Shown: in pieces, positions 10,245-18,901 of the stretch
How positions within the stretch are numbered: the first letter of the stretch is position 1
Layout of the letters: every line of letters begins with the position of its first letter
NCBI RefSeq assembly: GCF_904846705.1
Contig: NZ_CAJHBS010000006.1
Location: 62,001-126,000, forward strand
Reading direction: 5' to 3'
DNA: 64,000 bases
DNA from: Psychrobacter sp. Pi2-52
Lineage (GTDB): Bacteria; Pseudomonadota; Gammaproteobacteria; Pseudomonadales; Moraxellaceae
The notes under the pieces: generated by a model
Told to the model about the DNA's origin: nothing
What the model saw: the letters and a program-made list of their open reading frames with translations, nothing else
The model's database searches: none
Position numbers and translations under genes: made by a program

Positions 10245-10396
10245 TTGATGCTACAGATACCTAGACAACCAGTTGATAAACTTTGCTTAACCGATGTTAT
10301 AAAGAGTACATAGCTTTTATTTTATTATCGTTAATACTAATATTATTAATAAGCTAAGCAGATGACGCTAGTCGTTGAATCAAACTAACGAATCTT

Positions 10397-10831
10397 CTAG
10401 TAATCTGCGTTTGCCAAATCTTCACATAGTGCTTTGTTTTCTTGCTTTGAGAATCCCATCGTCCAGCTACGAATACCTTGTAGTATCTGGCGATAGTCTT
10501 GCTGTGTAGATAGGTATTGAATAGCCGCTTTTGGATCTTCTAGAGAAGGCATTAGCTCATGTAGCTGTACAGTATACGACTTATAGAACCGCTGCTTTTG
10601 CTTACCATTTAGCATTGGTGGGCATATCTCTGATAGTACCTGCATCACCGCAATTTCGTGCTTAGTAATGTTGATGCCAGACATGTCTAGCGGAATGGTA
10701 GTGCCAGAGTTATTCGCAGCATTAGAAGCTTGAGACAGCATAGCAACAGACGTTATCAGTCCTGCAATCCCAATTTTTGAGGCAGTATTTGCTATCACAG
10801 AAGCTATAGATAATATCGATTGTTTATTCAT
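10397..10831 (-). CDS. Small secreted protein of unknown function
   Basis: A 144-residue protein I do not recognise with certainty. The N-terminus is a probable Sec signal peptide: MNKQ, a long weakly hydrophobic stretch, and a candidate cleavage site after SQASNA, leaving about 105 mature residues. The mature part is helical and has two cysteines (SEICPPM and KALCEDL) that could form a disulfide in the periplasm. No catalytic motif is visible. It stands alone between the dacC-like gene and the divergent surE, with its own likely terminator at 10193-10244. The coding call rests on length, signal peptide and terminator. Confidence 0.7.
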   Translation of the reverse strand: MNKQSILSIASVIANTASKIGIAGLITSVAMLSQASNAANNSGTTIPLDMSGINITKHEIAVMQVLSEICPPMLNGKQKQRFYKSYTVQLHELMPSLEDPKAAIQYLSTQQDYRQILQGIRSWTMGFSKQENKALCEDLANADY

Positions 10832-11371
10832 TCAGTATTACACTCGCTCGTCTTTATTTAATGGTCATATGTTAATCGGTAAAAAAACAAAAGTCACATA
10901 AAATATTGATTTATGTGTAGATATCTTGTGAGCCAAAACCATTTTTTAGCAACATATCAGTAGCATACTCTAATGACGTTACTTCAGTATCAGTGCATCG
11001 GTTTGTATTGTTGTGGGGTGTTGCTTATTGTAACGCGATGCTTAATCTACTAGTTGTTATTCGTTTGATACAGATCTTGTTACGCTACTTTCATCGTATA
11101 ATTATCAGCATAAGAAGAGCATGATACTTTGCTAAAGACAGGGTTCGTGTCTTTATATTATTCAGTTATAATCGCCCATGCTATCAAAATGACTCTTTTT
11201 CTCTAGACTGAGATGTCATCTCATTGGAGAATTAGAGTATCATGTTTTCATTTTAAATATGAGCATCGTATTTTTATGCCATATCTTGAACGGATATGGC
11301 ACGATAGCAGAATTACCAAATAGAGATGTAGAAAGACAGCTAATAAAACATTAACCACATACTGAGTAGAA
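10832..11371. other. Structured intergenic region upstream of surE
   Basis: A 540-base divergent region. It holds two perfect 8-base hairpins: TAAAGACA/TGTCTTTA at 11133-11155 (7-base loop) and GCCATATC/GATATGGC at 11278-11300 (7-base loop), the second extendable by ATCGT/ACGAT outside. A TATAAT at 11167-11172 is a candidate -10 box for surE, with only a poor -35 (TTCGTG). No small gene is evident. Confidence 0.45.
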
Positions 11372-12190
11372 ATGAGATTTTTAATTAGTAATGATGACGG
11401 TGTGTATGCGCCAGGATTATTGGCACTATCTCAAGTATTATCGACTATCGGTGAAGTTGTCGTCGTCGCCCCGAACGATGAACAAAGCGGTTATGCCAGT
11501 GCATTAAGTGTTTCAAGACCACTGCATATGCATCAGCTGCCTTCTGGATTTGTAGCGGTAAGTGGCTCACCAGCTGACTGTGTTTATTTGGCACTGCATG
11601 AATTGTATCGTGGTAGTGACTTTGACTGCGTGATTACAGGTATCAACTCAGGGGCTAACTTGGGACAAGATGTGATGTTCTCTGGTACGTTCGGTGCTGC
11701 ATTGACCGCGCAACTATCTGGTATCCCTGCTATAGCAACGTCTTTGGTAGGCGGGTGTGTCAAAAACGGCGGGCAAGAATCAGCCAGTGATTATCAAGTG
11801 GCTGCACATGAAATCGTCAAGCTGCTTACTGAAACTTCGGTTTTAGAGATGCTCAAAAGTTTGCCCTATCATGTATTAAACGTTAATATTCCTGATGTGC
11901 AGCATGCCGATGATATCAAGGGTCGAAAAATAACCTCGCTAGGCCATAAGCAGGCTGCTCAGCCAGTACGCCATATGATAGACCCACGCGGTCGAGATGC
12001 GTATTGGTTGTCTCTACGAAAAGGTAAAAATGAGCGACCATCAGAGACGTCAATCGATGCGGTACAAGCAAAGCAGGATGTGATGACAGATTATCAGGCT
12101 GTAGCGGCAGGGTATGTCAGTTTATCACCAGTACGCCTACATCATACGCCAACGGCAGCGCTGGATAGATTATCAACACTCGCGCTATAA
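11372..12190 (+). CDS. surE: 5'-nucleotidase SurE
   Basis: Cytoplasmic metal-dependent phosphatase acting on nucleoside 5'- and 3'-monophosphates, known as a stationary-phase survival protein. The metal-binding acidic pair is at the N-terminus (SNDDG, D8 and D9), with the further family motifs PNDEQSG, SGSPADCV and GINSGANLG. At 272 residues it is slightly longer than E. coli SurE (253). The start fits: MRFLISNDDG is the expected beginning. The next gene is NlpD-like, echoing the E. coli order surE-pcm-nlpD-rpoS, but here pcm and rpoS are missing. Confidence 0.97.
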   Translation: MRFLISNDDGVYAPGLLALSQVLSTIGEVVVVAPNDEQSGYASALSVSRPLHMHQLPSGFVAVSGSPADCVYLALHELYRGSDFDCVITGINSGANLGQDVMFSGTFGAALTAQLSGIPAIATSLVGGCVKNGGQESASDYQVAAHEIVKLLTETSVLEMLKSLPYHVLNVNIPDVQHADDIKGRKITSLGHKQAAQPVRHMIDPRGRDAYWLSLRKGKNERPSETSIDAVQAKQDVMTDYQAVAAGYVSLSPVRLHHTPTAALDRLSTLAL

Positions 12191-12325
12191 ATTCTATAAG
12201 ATATAATCCATACCGGCTTATTAAACACTGACGTGTTATGAGAATATCAGAAGACTCTTGTATGGCATTAAGATCTTTTGAATGATTAAACAATGAATGA
12301 GCAACACAAAGAATAGGAACCTTGT

Positions 12326-13114
12326 ATGAAAAAAATCATAGCTGGATCGCACCTTGTTAAAGCCGCGTTGATTGGTACTATGGCAGTCGCTACTCTATCT
12401 GTCGTCGGATGTGCAACGAAGCCTACCTATCAATCAGCAAACCAAGCAGGTCCTAAGATTATTACTAACGCGCAAGGCGTCCCTAACTATCACCGTGTAC
12501 AACGCGGCGATACGGTCAGCCAGATTGCAGCGCGCTATCGTCTGAACTACCGCCAAATCGGGGCGATGAACAATCTAGATAGTAAATACACTATCTATAG
12601 TGGCCAATGGCTCAAACTATGGCAAGGCAATGCGGCAACCACTGCAAGTAACAATAGCTATAGTGCACCAGTTCGAACGCAGCCAACTTATACGCCACCT
12701 GTGACCCAATCTCAAACACCAGCTTATGAAGCCACTGCCAACTCGACCTCTGGTTATGATTATCCTACGCGCAACCCAGTAACTCGTAACATTGACCCTG
12801 CTGCGGGCAATATGGGAATGTGGTTTGCGGGCAAAGTTGGTGATCCAGTACTTGCCAGCCAATCAGGAACTGTGCTTTACTCAGGCAACGGTCTGCCAGA
12901 GTATGGCAATCTAATTATGATTCGTCATAGTGATAACTACATCACAGCTTACGCGCACAATAGCCAATTATTGGTGCAAGAGGGCGATACAGTACAGCGT
13001 GGTCAACGTATTGCTAGTATGGGCAGCAGTGGTCAGACCAATGAGGTAGGCTTAGAGTTTCAAGTTCGCTTAAATGGTAATCCTATTGACCCACGTAGCG
13101 TACTTGGGCGTTAG
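12326..13114 (+). CDS. nlpD: NlpD-like lipoprotein, LysM plus catalytically degenerate M23 domain
   Basis: Outer-membrane lipoprotein that in E. coli activates the amidase AmiC for daughter-cell separation. The signal peptide ends in VVGC (Cys about residue 29). A LysM peptidoglycan-binding domain runs from about 54 to 98 (YHRVQRGDTVSQIAARYRLN), then a Ser/Thr/Pro-rich linker, then a LytM/M23 domain from about 150. The M23 zinc ligands look lost: the first motif reads MGMWFAGKVGD where enzymes have HxGxD, and the last reads LEFQVRLNG where enzymes have LHFEVR. YAHNS keeps one His. That pattern fits an activator rather than a peptidase, as in NlpD/EnvC. Length 262 is shorter than E. coli NlpD (379). 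Confidence 0.85.
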   Translation: MKKIIAGSHLVKAALIGTMAVATLSVVGCATKPTYQSANQAGPKIITNAQGVPNYHRVQRGDTVSQIAARYRLNYRQIGAMNNLDSKYTIYSGQWLKLWQGNAATTASNNSYSAPVRTQPTYTPPVTQSQTPAYEATANSTSGYDYPTRNPVTRNIDPAAGNMGMWFAGKVGDPVLASQSGTVLYSGNGLPEYGNLIMIRHSDNYITAYAHNSQLLVQEGDTVQRGQRIASMGSSGQTNEVGLEFQVRLNGNPIDPRSVLGR

Positions 13115-13183
13115 ACTTAAATAATAGCTACGGATAGCTTGGCCACTGTGAGCCATTTTATTTATTCATGTTTGAGATTTTTT

Positions 13184-14482
13184 ATGAGATTAAAAAAGCA
13201 ATACCTCACCTTTGTGCCAGCATTAGTGATGGTCGGGTGTACAAGCCAGCAAGCAATGCAAAGTAAGCCTGTTCGTCAAGGCGGCGTTGAGATTACTCAA
13301 ACCCAAACCGTTCAGGTCAAACCAACACCTGCGCCAGTCGTAAAACCGCAGCCTGCGCCAAAGCCTAGCTATGGTAGCTTTTCTGATTGGAAGTCAGACT
13401 TTTCTATGCGGGCCATATCGTCAGGCTATGATGCCCAAGTTATTGGTCGATTGCTTGATTCTGCTTATCTAAACCAGCAAGTCATCTCATTAGATTCAGG
13501 TCAGCCCGAGTTTTCCAAGATGCCGTGGGAATACGTAGATTCTGCGGTATCAAGTGGACGCGTCAGTGTAGGGAAGCGTAAATTTGCCGAGCAGCGTGCT
13601 TATTTGTCTCAGCTAGAGTCTCAGTATGGGGTCAATGCAGAGATTATCGCTGCGATATGGGGCATGGAGTCATCGTATGGCGCTGTGACCGGTAATAGTG
13701 ATTTGCCAAGTTCGCTTGCCAGCCTTGCCTATGATGGTCGTCGTCAAGAGTTTGCTGAAACGCAGTTGCTATCGTTAGCGACACTGCTACAACGCGGTGA
13801 TGTATCATGGTCACAGTTGGACGGTTCTTGGGCAGGTGGTATGGGACAAACCCAGTTTATCCCTGAGACTTGGCTCAAACAAGGGGTCGATGGTGATGGC
13901 AATGGACATCGCAATCCTTGGGCGACTGGTGATGCACTAGCCTCGACAGCCAACTATCTTAGCAATTCAGGTTGGGTTCGTGGCTTAGCGCCTTTTTATG
14001 AAGCAACGGTGCCAGCCTCGTTTGATTACTCAGTGGTTGGTAGTAAACAACCTGCGGCTAGATGGGCGGCGATGGGCGTCGATACGATAGCGGACGTTTA
14101 CCTAGATGCCAATACTCAGATGGAGCTATGGTTACCTGCTGGTAAAGACGGTCCAGTCTTATTGCTGAGCACAAACTTTGATGTGATCAAAGTCTATAAC
14201 AACTCATCAAGCTATGCATTGGGCGTTAGTCTGCTAGGCAAAACGATTAATGGACAAAGCGGGTTGCAAAAATCTTGGCCTCGTTATGAGCGTCCATTAT
14301 CGACCACGCAAGTGACTAACCTACAACGTCGTTTGACTAGCATGGGTTATGATACCAAAGGCGCTGATGGTATCGTTGGTACCAATACTCGTATGGCATT
14401 CCAGCGCTGGCAAGCAGATAATGGTCAAACGCCAGACGGATTCATTACTCAAAACAGTGCGTCTTCACTAGCTGGATGGTGA
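13184..14482 (+). CDS. mltB: Membrane-bound lytic murein transglycosylase, MltB family, with peptidoglycan-binding domain
   Basis: Cleaves the glycan strand of peptidoglycan with formation of 1,6-anhydro-MurNAc (family GH103). The ATG at 13184 is chosen because it gives a clean lipoprotein signal (FVPALVMVGC); an upstream TTG at 13139 would put 15 odd residues before it. The catalytic Glu sits in AAIWGMESSYGAVTGN, and the family segment GGMGQTQFIPETWL is intact. The C-terminal ~65 residues form a PG_binding_1 domain (LQRRLTSMGYDTKGADGIVG), which E. coli MltB lacks; this arrangement is common in MltB-like proteins of other bacteria. It follows the NlpD-like gene by 69 bases and ends before a strong terminator. 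Confidence 0.9.
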   Translation: MRLKKQYLTFVPALVMVGCTSQQAMQSKPVRQGGVEITQTQTVQVKPTPAPVVKPQPAPKPSYGSFSDWKSDFSMRAISSGYDAQVIGRLLDSAYLNQQVISLDSGQPEFSKMPWEYVDSAVSSGRVSVGKRKFAEQRAYLSQLESQYGVNAEIIAAIWGMESSYGAVTGNSDLPSSLASLAYDGRRQEFAETQLLSLATLLQRGDVSWSQLDGSWAGGMGQTQFIPETWLKQGVDGDGNGHRNPWATGDALASTANYLSNSGWVRGLAPFYEATVPASFDYSVVGSKQPAARWAAMGVDTIADVYLDANTQMELWLPAGKDGPVLLLSTNFDVIKVYNNSSSYALGVSLLGKTINGQSGLQKSWPRYERPLSTTQVTNLQRRLTSMGYDTKGADGIVGTNTRMAFQRWQADNGQTPDGFITQNSASSLAGW

Positions 14483-14589
14483 GGTAGGCTGACGGTATTT
14501 ATACATTGTATAAAAGCGGCTCTTTTAAATTATATTTAGCCATTATTGATTAGCCACTAGTCATCAAATGATAATTTACTTTGTTCTAC

Positions 14590-14617
14590 AAAAAGCACCT
14601 TGCAAGGTGCTTTTTTT
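14590..14617 (+). terminator. Terminator after the mltB-like gene
   Basis: A perfect 24-base palindrome AAAAGCACCTTG/CAAGGTGCTTTT at 14591-14614 followed by T residues. Because it is palindromic it can work on both strands. Confidence 0.9.
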
Positions 14618-14902
14618 GTCTCAATCTATGTCTGATTTTGCTGACATCTTTAACACAATGGACCATGCAATAAATATCAAATATTAAGACCAGTGTAATC
14701 TGGCTTTATTCAAAACTTATCAGGACAAGGTTAATACAAGAAAGTTGATACTTTGAATGATAGACTCTAGATAATGTGTTTTTTAACGATGACTTTTACT
14801 CATAGTTTTTAGTGACAGTTTTCAATGACCATTTTAAATAACAGTTTCGATTACGAATAATTAGAACGACAGTAATTAGAACGACAGAAAGAGCGTGACC
14901 TT
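14618..14902. other. Upstream region of moeA with a tandem 15-base repeat
   Basis: AT-rich non-coding stretch before the molybdopterin cluster. Two exact head-to-tail copies of TAATTAGAACGACAG lie at 14858-14872 and 14873-14887, the second ending 15 bases before the moeA ATG. Looser repeats of the type AGTTTT..TGAC precede them at about 14800-14845. No gene or clear promoter is seen. Confidence 0.6.
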
Positions 14903-16198
14903 ATGATTACCATGGAAGAACTACAAGCTGCGATACAGCAACGGATAGATAATTATCATATTACTGACTTTCCACTACAAAAAAGAGCCGTCAATACTCT
15001 AGAGTTGCTAGACAGCCTAAACCATATACTGGCTCAAGATATTGCTTCGCCCTTTGATGTGCCGCGGCAAAATCTATCTGCGATGGATGGCTATGCGATT
15101 GCAAAGGGAAGTGAGTTATCAGAAAGCAGTACTATCGAAATCGTTGGTGAGTCGCAAGCTGGCAGTGCTTATACTGGTGAGACAGCGGCAGGGCAAGGGG
15201 TACGTATTTTTACTGGTGCAGTCGTGCCAGATTGCTGTGATACGGTCATTATGCAAGAGAATACAAACTTTGCAGCTATCAAAGCGACCGTTGATAAATC
15301 TCGACCTTATAACATTACGCTTACGCAAACCGCCAAAGTTGACGATAATATCCGCTCACAAGGCGAAGAGATTGAGTCTGGGGAAGCCGTTTTAAAAATC
15401 GGTAAACGCCTCAATCCTGCAGATATTAGCTTACTGGCCAACCTTGGTATTAGCCAAGTTAACGTGTTCCAGCCGCTCGTTGTAGGCGTGTTGGCAACAG
15501 GTGATGAGCTCGTGGCTATTGGCAATGAGCTACAAAGTCTAGCCCAAATATATAACTCTAATACCCCAACGCTCAAAAGCTTGCTGTCAGATCTGCCTAT
15601 CACTATTCGTGATTATGGCATTATCCCTGATAGCCTAGAGCAGACAACTATCGCAGTCAATGAGGCCATACAGGACTGTGATGTACTGATATCGACGGCA
15701 GGTGTCTCAGTTGGTGACTATGATTTTTTGACCAATGTGATTGAAACACTAGGTCGGATTAACCATTATAAAGTGGCGATGAAGCCTGGTAAGCCTTTTG
15801 TATTTGGTGAATTGAATAAAAATCTCGATAAGCCAGTACTGTATTTTGGCCTACCGGGCAATCCGCTATCTACGGTTGTGGGTACGTTACAGTTTGTGAT
15901 TCCTGCATTGTGGCAAATGTCAGGTGCTAGCGTATCAGAGCAGCCAATGCCGCTAACTATCAAGGCCAAACTCATCAGTGATATCAGAAAATCTCCCGGC
16001 CGCAAAGACTTTCAGCGTGGCGTACTGTCACGAGATGAGACAGGTAATTATCAAGTTGAGTGCTTTTCAAGACAGCAGTCACATAGAATCAAACAGCTGA
16101 GCCGCGCTAATTGCTTTATTGTATTGGACAAAGACAGTGGTAACGTAGTAGCTGGTAATGACGTCGTTGTACAACCGTTTCCTTGGCTACATCGCTAA
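14903..16198 (+). CDS. moeA: Molybdopterin molybdenumtransferase MoeA
   Basis: Inserts molybdenum into adenylylated molybdopterin, the final step of Mo-cofactor assembly. At 431 residues it has normal length. Typical segments are the N-terminal QNLSAMDGYA (the conserved SAMDG), the MPT-binding domain with GVLATGDELV, STAGVSVGDYDF and AMKPGKPFVFG, then GLPGNPLSTVVG and the small C-terminal domain. It opens a nine-gene Mo cluster on the same strand. The start is supported by AAAGAG about 12 bases upstream. Nothing looks degenerate. Confidence 0.97.
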   Translation: MITMEELQAAIQQRIDNYHITDFPLQKRAVNTLELLDSLNHILAQDIASPFDVPRQNLSAMDGYAIAKGSELSESSTIEIVGESQAGSAYTGETAAGQGVRIFTGAVVPDCCDTVIMQENTNFAAIKATVDKSRPYNITLTQTAKVDDNIRSQGEEIESGEAVLKIGKRLNPADISLLANLGISQVNVFQPLVVGVLATGDELVAIGNELQSLAQIYNSNTPTLKSLLSDLPITIRDYGIIPDSLEQTTIAVNEAIQDCDVLISTAGVSVGDYDFLTNVIETLGRINHYKVAMKPGKPFVFGELNKNLDKPVLYFGLPGNPLSTVVGTLQFVIPALWQMSGASVSEQPMPLTIKAKLISDIRKSPGRKDFQRGVLSRDETGNYQVECFSRQQSHRIKQLSRANCFIVLDKDSGNVVAGNDVVVQPFPWLHR

Positions 16199-16328
16199 TT
16201 CATCGTTTGCCAATTTATTGTAAGGTGGTCGCACAAATTTAAAGAGCAATCCTATAACCTTACACTGGTATGCTAAACACGAATAACAAAGTAGTGCTTA
16301 TAGTAAGTAGTACTGATGGCAGTAACAT

Positions 16329-17441
16329 ATGATTGATGACAACATAGATGACAAACACAAAATAGACAGCCCGCAACTGTATTCACCGAGCTTGGCACCG
16401 GCATTATCTGATGGCCACATAGAGTCTTCCTTGATCGTGCCCACTGAGCAGATGGGTGACTATCACCAGCCGCTAACCGATGGATTTGCACGGCGTCTGA
16501 CATACTTGCGTCTATCTATTACTGACTTTTGTAATTTTCGCTGTGAGTATTGCCTGCCAAATGGCTATCAAGGTAAGCGCCCTGATGATGAGCTGAGTAT
16601 CTCTGAAATTGCGACCTTGGTGCGCGGCTTTGCTCAAGTAGGTACTAAAAAAGTTAGAATTACGGGCGGTGAGCCCTCTATTCGTCGTGATGTTGTCGAA
16701 ATTATCGAAACGATTAAGCAGACTGACGGTATTGAGACAGTTGCGATGACCAGTAACGGCTATAAATTGGGTAAACATATAGCCAGCTGGCAAGCGGCTG
16801 GGCTTGATCAGCTCAATATTAGTATGGACAGCTTTGATGCCGCTACTTTTCATAAAGTGACAGGCTTTGATACCTTGCCACAGATATTGGCTGACATGGA
16901 TATATTGTTAGAAACGACTGATATCAAACTGAAAATAAATAGTGTCTTGATGGCGGAGACTGCTTTTGAGAACTTAGTCACGGCGATCGACTATGTCAAA
17001 GATAGACAAGTGACTTATCGCTTTATCGAATTTATGCAGACCAGTGATAATAGCGATTTGTTTTTTGCTCAGCATGCCCAGTCTGATATTATCACTGATT
17101 ACTTGTTAGAGAATGGGTGGCAGCCGCACGAGCGCGGTAGTGCCGATGGCCCAGCAGTAGAGTATAGCCACCCTGAATATGTCGGTCGTATCGGTATGAT
17201 TGCCCCATATGCGGCGCACTTCTGTGATACCTGTAACCGTTTGCGTGTAAGCAGCCAAGGCAAGGTGCATTTGTGTCTGTTTGATCAGGGCAACTATGAT
17301 ATCCGTCCATACTTACAGCAAGACGATATCCAAGGACTGGTGAACACTTTACATAGTTTTATGCCGATTAAGCCTGAGCATCATCATTTGCATGACTCTA
17401 ACAGTGGCATCATGCACAATCTGTCAATAATCGGCGGATAA
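16329..17441 (+). CDS. moaA: GTP 3',8-cyclase MoaA
   Basis: Radical SAM enzyme that, with MoaC, turns GTP into cyclic pyranopterin monophosphate, the first step of molybdopterin synthesis. The SAM cluster cysteines are C68, C72 and C75 in TDFCNFRCEYCLPNG, and the second 4Fe-4S site is in FCDTCNRLRV plus HLCLF. The protein ends in the conserved Gly-Gly. The first ~44 residues are extra compared with E. coli MoaA, acidic and low in conservation; a start at an internal ATG (16452, MGDYHQPLTDGFARRLTYLR) would give the normal length. I list the longer frame but the true start is uncertain. Confidence 0.94.
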   Translation: MIDDNIDDKHKIDSPQLYSPSLAPALSDGHIESSLIVPTEQMGDYHQPLTDGFARRLTYLRLSITDFCNFRCEYCLPNGYQGKRPDDELSISEIATLVRGFAQVGTKKVRITGGEPSIRRDVVEIIETIKQTDGIETVAMTSNGYKLGKHIASWQAAGLDQLNISMDSFDAATFHKVTGFDTLPQILADMDILLETTDIKLKINSVLMAETAFENLVTAIDYVKDRQVTYRFIEFMQTSDNSDLFFAQHAQSDIITDYLLENGWQPHERGSADGPAVEYSHPEYVGRIGMIAPYAAHFCDTCNRLRVSSQGKVHLCLFDQGNYDIRPYLQQDDIQGLVNTLHSFMPIKPEHHHLHDSNSGIMHNLSIIGG

Positions 17442-17568
17442 AACATTTTGAGTCTGCAATCATGACGCTGATAGAGACTGTTTTCCAATGCAATCTTTTT
17501 TAACATAACTTTTTTGATACAACGGATCTTTAATACAATTATAAAATGACATCTATAAAGGATTATTT

Positions 17569-18099
17569 ATGAGTAAGCCTGCTGCACAATTTACACCGCT
17601 TAATATTGCTGTATTGACTGTTTCCGATAGCCGTACGCTGGCAGAAGATACGTCAGGCCAGTACTTAGTAGATAGCTTGACCGAAGCAGGGCATCATTTA
17701 GCAGATCGTCAATTAATCACCGACGATATTTACCAGATTCGCGCAGTCATTAGTGGTTGGATTGCTAGTCCAGACGTTCATGCGGTTATCACAACTGGTG
17801 GCACAGGGTTCTTCATCAGAGATAGCATGCCAGAAGCTGTGAGTGTACTGTTTGATAAATCAATCGATGGCTTTGGTGAAATGTTCCGTTTAATCTCAAA
17901 AGATGAAATCGGTATGTCTACCGTACAATCGCGAGCAGTTGCTGGTATGGCCAATGGTACGGGTATATTCTGTCTACCAGGCTCTTCTGGTGCTTGCCGT
18001 ACGGGTTGGGAAAATATCTTAAAAGATCAGTTTGATAGCCGTACTCGTCCGTGCAATTTTGTGCCGCATTTTTTGGCACAAAATCCTAGCCATGATTGA
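17569..18099 (+). CDS. moaB: Molybdenum cofactor biosynthesis protein MoaB
   Basis: MogA/MoaB-type molybdopterin-binding protein, thought to adenylylate molybdopterin before MoeA inserts the metal. At 176 residues it shows the family signature AVLTVSDSRT near the N-terminus, the TTGGTGF loop, and the C-terminal CLPGSSGACRTGWENILKDQ that is typical of MoaB rather than MogA. It lies between moaA and mobA in the same direction. No separate mogA is seen in the window, so MoaB may supply that step. Confidence 0.94.
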   Translation: MSKPAAQFTPLNIAVLTVSDSRTLAEDTSGQYLVDSLTEAGHHLADRQLITDDIYQIRAVISGWIASPDVHAVITTGGTGFFIRDSMPEAVSVLFDKSIDGFGEMFRLISKDEIGMSTVQSRAVAGMANGTGIFCLPGSSGACRTGWENILKDQFDSRTRPCNFVPHFLAQNPSHD

Positions 18100-18156
18100 G
18101 TTGTAAATAATTGAGCCAAGATTGATATTAAATCAAAACTGATAGGTAATGGCACA

Positions 18157-18870
18157 ATGACAGATCGCTCAAATAATCTGGATGGTTTGGCAGGTGTGGT
18201 TATCTTGGCAGGCGGAGCCTCTAGACGTATGGGAACGGCTAAGGCTATGCTGACACTACCGTCAGGTGAGCAGCTGTTAGATTATCATGTTCGCCATGCG
18301 AGTAAGTTACAAGTTCCTATATTGATTGCAGATAATGGTCGCGACTTTCAAACTGGTTTAGATGTCCATTTAGAAAGCCTCAATGTGCCTGTTATTCATA
18401 TTACTGATTATGGTGCTGATCTTGACTCTAGTGAGCATGATGAGCAGATTAAAACTGGCGGCGCTTTGGTCGCTATTGAATCAGCCTTACAAACATTGAA
18501 CGGTTTGATCAGCTTGAATGATTCAGGCGTATCAAAAAACGTACAAGCTTCGTGGTTACTGGTTATTAGCTGTGATAGCTTAATACCAGCAACTGACTTG
18601 TGGCAGAAATTACAATGTGAAATAAGCCTTGCTGCTGATAAGAAAGTAATTTGCTTAAAAGATGACGGTCACTTATATCCACTATTAGGACTGTATCAGC
18701 TAAGTATCGAGCCTGATTTGAAAAACTATATAGATAGCGGACAGCGTAGGGTGATGCAGTTTATTCAGCCATTAGTGCAAGCTGTACCATTTAGCAAAGA
18801 GTGGCAAAATCTAACCAACTTTAATACGCCTAAAGATTTTAAGCAGGCATGTGCTGTTCTACCAAAATAA
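18157..18870 (+). CDS. mobA: Molybdenum cofactor guanylyltransferase MobA (divergent)
   Basis: Nucleotidyltransferase of the MobA/IspD-like fold, 237 residues. The signature loop is VILAGGASRRMGTAKAML, close to the family LAGGxSxRMGxDK but with Ala where Asp is usual. The second acidic motif is LLVISCDSLIP. The expected GPLAGI segment is replaced by TGGALVAIESAL after an acidic insertion of about 15 residues. In E. coli MobA joins GMP to molybdopterin to make the bis-MGD cofactor of DMSO-reductase-family enzymes. The Mo cluster supports that role; MocA (cytidylyl transfer) is the main alternative and would need phylogeny to exclude. Confidence 0.78.
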   Translation: MTDRSNNLDGLAGVVILAGGASRRMGTAKAMLTLPSGEQLLDYHVRHASKLQVPILIADNGRDFQTGLDVHLESLNVPVIHITDYGADLDSSEHDEQIKTGGALVAIESALQTLNGLISLNDSGVSKNVQASWLLVISCDSLIPATDLWQKLQCEISLAADKKVICLKDDGHLYPLLGLYQLSIEPDLKNYIDSGQRRVMQFIQPLVQAVPFSKEWQNLTNFNTPKDFKQACAVLPK

Positions 18871-18901
18871 TAAAAAATATCACATAGAAAAGGTTATATA
18901 A

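Larger units (their letters stand above)
9897..10396. other. Intergenic region upstream of dacC-like gene
   Basis: This 500-base gap holds the inverted repeat at 9959-10009 and the minus-strand terminator near 10193-10244, listed separately. Overlapping open frames across the dacC start on the plus strand are shadows with no start context. Nothing else is recognisable. Confidence 0.5.

Noticed and set aside
14858-14887. Possible start of a CRISPR-like array
   Set aside because: Only two adjacent copies with no spacer between them and no cas genes anywhere in the window.
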